NCBI RefSeq assembly: GCF_001314605.1
Contig: NZ_LIHP01000002.1
Coordinates: forward strand, 62,001 to 126,000
Length of the DNA: 64,000 nucleotides
Reading direction: 5' to 3'
From: Marinobacter sp. HL-58
GTDB lineage: Bacteria; Pseudomonadota; Gammaproteobacteria; Pseudomonadales; Oleiphilaceae
In this document: one piece after another, positions 61,358 to 64,000 of the stretch
How positions within the stretch are numbered: the stretch's first letter is position 1
Layout: the number at the start of each line of letters is the position of its first letter
Program-made: the position numbers and the translations under genes
Notes under the pieces: model-generated
The model's database searches: none
The model's input: only the letters and a program-made list of their open reading frames with translations
Told to the model about the DNA's origin: nothing

Positions 61358-62094
61358 TGGATATCCTCAGTCTGCTGGGCGTTATTCTCGCGTTCGTTGC
61401 CATCCTTGGTGGCAACCTGCTGGAAGGTGGTGCGGTCAGTTCCCTCTTCAATGGCCCCGCCGGACTGATTGTCATTGGTGGTACCTTTGCCGCCACGATC
61501 CTCCAGACGTCCTGGCCGTTGCTGAAGCGGGCGTTTTCCCAGGTCCGCTGGGTCTTCTTTCCGCCCTACATCAGCCTTGAGGACGGCATTGGCAAGGTTA
61601 TCGACTGGAGTGTGAAAGCCCGCAAGCAGGGGCTGCTGGGGCTGGAGGGACTGGCGGAAAAGGAGTCCGAGCGCTTTGCCCGCAAGGGGCTGCAATTGCT
61701 GGTGGATGGCGCTGAAACGGAAACCATCCGCAGTATCATGGAAGTGGACCTGGAATCACGGGAGCAACGGGATCTGGAGTCCGCGAAGGTGTTCGAGGCC
61801 ATGGGTGGCTACTCACCGACCATCGGCATTATCGGTGCGGTGATGGGCCTGATCCAGGTGATGACCAACCTGGAAGACCCCCAGTCACTGGGCAGCGGTA
61901 TTGCCACGGCGTTTGTGGCCACCATTTACGGTGTGGCTCTGGCCAACCTGCTGTTTTTCCCTGTTGCCAACAAGTTGCGTGGCATCGTCCGGGAACGTAC
62001 CCGTTATGAAGACATGATGATCGACGGCATCATTGCCATTGCCGATGGCGAGAACCCGAAATCCATCGAGCTGCGCCTGAGGGGCTTCCTGTAG
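61357..62094 (+). CDS. motC: MotC, MotA-type flagellar stator subunit
   Basis: A 245-residue inner-membrane protein with four membrane helices and the conserved MotA/ExbB-like regions (GGTFAATILQTSWPLLKRAF; GGYSPTIGIIGAVMGLIQVM; GIATAFVATIYGVALANLLF). It pairs with MotD, the next gene. In Pseudomonas MotCD is the stator used on viscous or surface media, usually beside a separate MotAB. The coupling ion is not predicted here. Confidence 0.93.
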   Translation: MDILSLLGVILAFVAILGGNLLEGGAVSSLFNGPAGLIVIGGTFAATILQTSWPLLKRAFSQVRWVFFPPYISLEDGIGKVIDWSVKARKQGLLGLEGLAEKESERFARKGLQLLVDGAETETIRSIMEVDLESREQRDLESAKVFEAMGGYSPTIGIIGAVMGLIQVMTNLEDPQSLGSGIATAFVATIYGVALANLLFFPVANKLRGIVRERTRYEDMMIDGIIAIADGENPKSIELRLRGFL

Positions 62095-62125
62095 TGCAGG
62101 CGTGCTGGCATGGAGGTGGTGAACA

Positions 62126-62908
62126 ATGAGACGTCGCAGGCGCCAGGACGACGACCTCCACAACAAGGAACGATGGCTGATTTCCTATGCCGACTTCATT
62201 ACCCTGCTGTTTGCCTTCTTTGTGGTGATGTATTCCGTGTCCTCGGTGAACGAGGGCAAGTACAAGGTGTTATCGGAAACCATGACAGGCGTGTTCAATG
62301 CGCCCCAGCGTTCCTTCCAGCCTATTGAAGTGGGTGATCAGCCCCGCCGTTCAACACCCCGGGCGGCGGAAGACGTGATTGATCCGCCTGTCACCGAAGC
62401 GCCGCAGAATCCATCAATGAGTGAGGCGGGGCGCACAGAGGCTCTCAGGGCCATGGCGGACCAGCTGTCACTGGAGTTCGACGAATTGATCAACCAGGGT
62501 GTGGTTACCCTGGAAACCAGCGATGAATGGCTTGAGCTCAGCCTGCGCAACAGCCTGCTGTTCGGTAGTGGCGACGCGGAACCTCATTACGACGCCTTTG
62601 AGGTGGTGGAAAAAATCGCCGGCGTGCTCCGTAACCGTGATAACGCCGTCAGGGTGGAGGGCTTTACCGATGACCGCCCGATACGCACCAGTGCATTTCC
62701 TTCCAACTGGGAGTTGTCGGCCGCCAGGGCCGCGGCGATTGTACGGATGCTGTCTATGGAAGGGATTGAAAACGAGCGCCTGGCAGCCGTGGGCTACGGA
62801 CAGTTCCAACCGGTTGCCCGGAATGATACCGAGGAGGGGCGGCGGCGCAACCGCCGCGTCGTGCTGCTGGTATCCCGTGATGCCAGTATCCGCGGAGCCA
62901 TGCGATAA
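62126..62908 (+). CDS. motD: MotD, MotB-type flagellar stator subunit
   Basis: A 260-residue stator protein with a basic head, one membrane helix with its ion-binding Asp in SYADFITLLFAFFVVMYSV, and a C-terminal OmpA-like peptidoglycan-binding domain (VEGFTDDRPIRTSAFPSNWE; RLAAVGYGQFQPVARNDTEE). It anchors the stator to the wall. It starts 31 bp after motC. Confidence 0.94.
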   Translation: MRRRRRQDDDLHNKERWLISYADFITLLFAFFVVMYSVSSVNEGKYKVLSETMTGVFNAPQRSFQPIEVGDQPRRSTPRAAEDVIDPPVTEAPQNPSMSEAGRTEALRAMADQLSLEFDELINQGVVTLETSDEWLELSLRNSLLFGSGDAEPHYDAFEVVEKIAGVLRNRDNAVRVEGFTDDRPIRTSAFPSNWELSAARAAAIVRMLSMEGIENERLAAVGYGQFQPVARNDTEEGRRRNRRVVLLVSRDASIRGAMR

Positions 62909-63025
62909 CCGCTTTACAGTCAGGGACCTGCGGAGGATGACGGAAGGTCCCTATAGGCAAGTTGGCACAATATCTGTATTAACTCCCGTACATGTTTCAT
63001 GCCGGCAATCCCTTGCCGAAATTTT

Positions 63026-63052
63026 TCAAGTTGAGCGGATGATGGCCGATAA
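63026..63052 (+). promoter_or_regulatory. Sigma-28 (FliA) promoter of the ParC/ParP-like pair
   Basis: TCAAGTTG (63026-63033), exactly 11 bp, then GCCGATAA (63045-63052), matching the TAAAGTTT-N11-GCCGATAA consensus. It lies about 50 bp before the GTG start. This shows a late (class IV) transcription unit starting here rather than read-through from motD. Confidence 0.85.
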
Positions 63053-63103
63053 CTCCCTATGGTTTCCGGCAATTCCGGGGCTGATTTTACTGGAGAGTGC
63101 AGC

Positions 63104-63901
63104 GTGCGAATCTGGGCAGTAGCCAATCAAAAAGGCGGTGTGGGGAAAACCACATCGGTTGTTGCGTTGGGCGGTCTGCTCGCCGAGAGCGGCAAGCGGG
63201 TGCTGGTAGTGGATCTTGATCCCCATGGCTCCCTGACCAGCTGGTTCGGGTACGATCCGGACACCATCGCTCACAGCGTGTTCGACCTGTTCCAGCACCA
63301 GGGCAAGGTGCCAGAAGGCCTGCCGGCGCAACTGATTACCGATACCAGCTGCCCGGGGCTCTCGCTGTTGCCGGCCAGTGCCGCACTGGCAACCCTGGAG
63401 CGTCGGATGGTGGGCGTCGAGGGGATGGGCCTGATCATATCCCGTGCCCTCGCCCAGCTATGGGACGACTTCGACTACGTGCTGCTGGATAACACGCCAT
63501 CTCTGGGTGTGTTGATGGTCAATGCCCTGGCGGCGGCCCAGCACCTGATCATTCCGGTACAGACTGAATTTCTGGCCATCAAGGGCCTGGAGCGCATGCT
63601 CCACACATTGACCATGATCATGCGTTCCCAGAAAAATGAGCTTTCCTATACCATCGTGCCGACGCTGTTTGACCGGCGCACCCAGGCATCGGTAACCAGC
63701 CTTAATCTGTTGCGCAAAACCTACCGCGAATCCCTGTGGCAGTTTGCCATCCCCGTGGATACAAAATTCCGTGATGCCAGCCAGGCAGGGCTGACGCCCT
63801 CGGCACTGGATGCACAGACACACGGTGTGCGTGCTTACCGTCATTTACTGGATGACCTGGTGGCCCGGGTAGGGTCGGTGAGGGAACGCCGTCATGGCTG
63901 A
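63104..63901 (+). CDS. ParA-family ATPase for polar placement of chemotaxis arrays (ParC-like)
   Basis: A 265-residue deviant Walker ATPase (VANQKGGVGKTTSVVALGGL; VVDLDPHGSLTSW). Next to a CheW-like gene and after motCD, this position matches the ParA-like protein of Pseudomonas/Vibrio that keeps chemotaxis arrays at the pole. The start is GTG 63104, which has GGAG 8 bases upstream; the ATG at 63059 lacks a Shine-Dalgarno sequence. It overlaps the next gene by 8 bp. The name ParC is avoided as a symbol because it clashes with topoisomerase IV. Confidence 0.88.
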   Translation: MRIWAVANQKGGVGKTTSVVALGGLLAESGKRVLVVDLDPHGSLTSWFGYDPDTIAHSVFDLFQHQGKVPEGLPAQLITDTSCPGLSLLPASAALATLERRMVGVEGMGLIISRALAQLWDDFDYVLLDNTPSLGVLMVNALAAAQHLIIPVQTEFLAIKGLERMLHTLTMIMRSQKNELSYTIVPTLFDRRTQASVTSLNLLRKTYRESLWQFAIPVDTKFRDASQAGLTPSALDAQTHGVRAYRHLLDDLVARVGSVRERRHG

Positions 63902-64000
63902 CAGGAAATTGACGCAGCTGGCCGGTCCCGACGCGGCGATTGCCAGCTATCTGGATGAACTGCTGCATACGGCAACGGACACAGCGTTGCGGGATGAGCC
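63894..64000 (+). CDS. CheW-like ParP homologue (partial, cut by right edge)
   Basis: ATG 63894 begins an open frame, overlapping the ParA-like gene by 8 bp, that runs off the window after 35 residues (MADRKLTQLAGPDAAIASYL, then DELLHTATDTALRDE). The visible N-terminus has no domain yet. Position immediately after the ParA-like ATPase is that of ParP/CheW-domain proteins in Pseudomonas and Vibrio. The call rests on context. Confidence 0.65.
   Translation, partial: MADRKLTQLAGPDAAIASYLDELLHTATDTALRDE

Overview
The window looks like chromosome from a motile, GC-rich marine gammaproteobacterium, most like Marinobacter or a close relative of Pseudomonas. The main reason is a Pseudomonas-type polar flagellar and chemotaxis cluster that fills bases 27272-64000: fleQ, fleSR, fliEFGHIJ, an Hsb-like partner-switch module, fliK, fliLMNOPQR-flhB, flhA, flhF, fleN, fliA, cheYZAB, motCD and a ParC/ParP-like pair. 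A lexA-sulA locus with two small neighbours also follows the Pseudomonas order. The genus is an inference from gene order and protein style; no search was run.

Bases 1-4230 hold a partial unknown gene, a small basic protein, a Val-Asp-Val tRNA cluster, a divergent pair of acyl-CoA metabolism genes (a long SDR ketoreductase and a FadI-like thiolase), and a stand-alone initiator tRNA with its own promoter and terminator. Bases 4257-15014 hold a CorB-type CBS membrane protein, a fused SecDF translationally coupled to an NhaD Na+/H+ antiporter, an amidase, a pore-less voltage-sensor protein and two acyl-CoA dehydrogenases. Bases 15238-20735 are tamAB. Bases 20745-27194 hold a SIMPL protein, a 66-residue protein, a coupled GATase/amidoligase pair divergent from lexA, sulA, two small conserved proteins and a DUF1329 exported protein.

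The flagellar region has a readable transcription plan. A sigma-70-like promoter precedes fleQ. Five good sigma-54 (-24/-12) sites precede fleSR, fliE, fliK, fliL and flhA, and a near-perfect sigma-28 site precedes the ParC/ParP-like pair at the right edge. FleQ and FleR are the sigma-54 activators and FliA is sigma-28, so the cluster encodes its own cascade. The cluster is interrupted at 48527-51283 by upp-uraA-methyltransferase on the opposite strand.

The least explained feature is a family of five intergenic elements (12288-12406, 29162-29271, 46785-46893, 48124-48230, 48386-48499). Each has a long perfect or near-perfect outer inverted repeat enclosing two small hairpins joined by a conserved linker. 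The hairpin stems change sequence between copies but stay self-complementary, while their loops stay conserved (TCCA or TCCC). This covariation is visible by eye and points to selection on, or replication of, a folded RNA or single-stranded DNA. Two unrelated REP-like palindromes (963-1057, 48261-48347) are also present.
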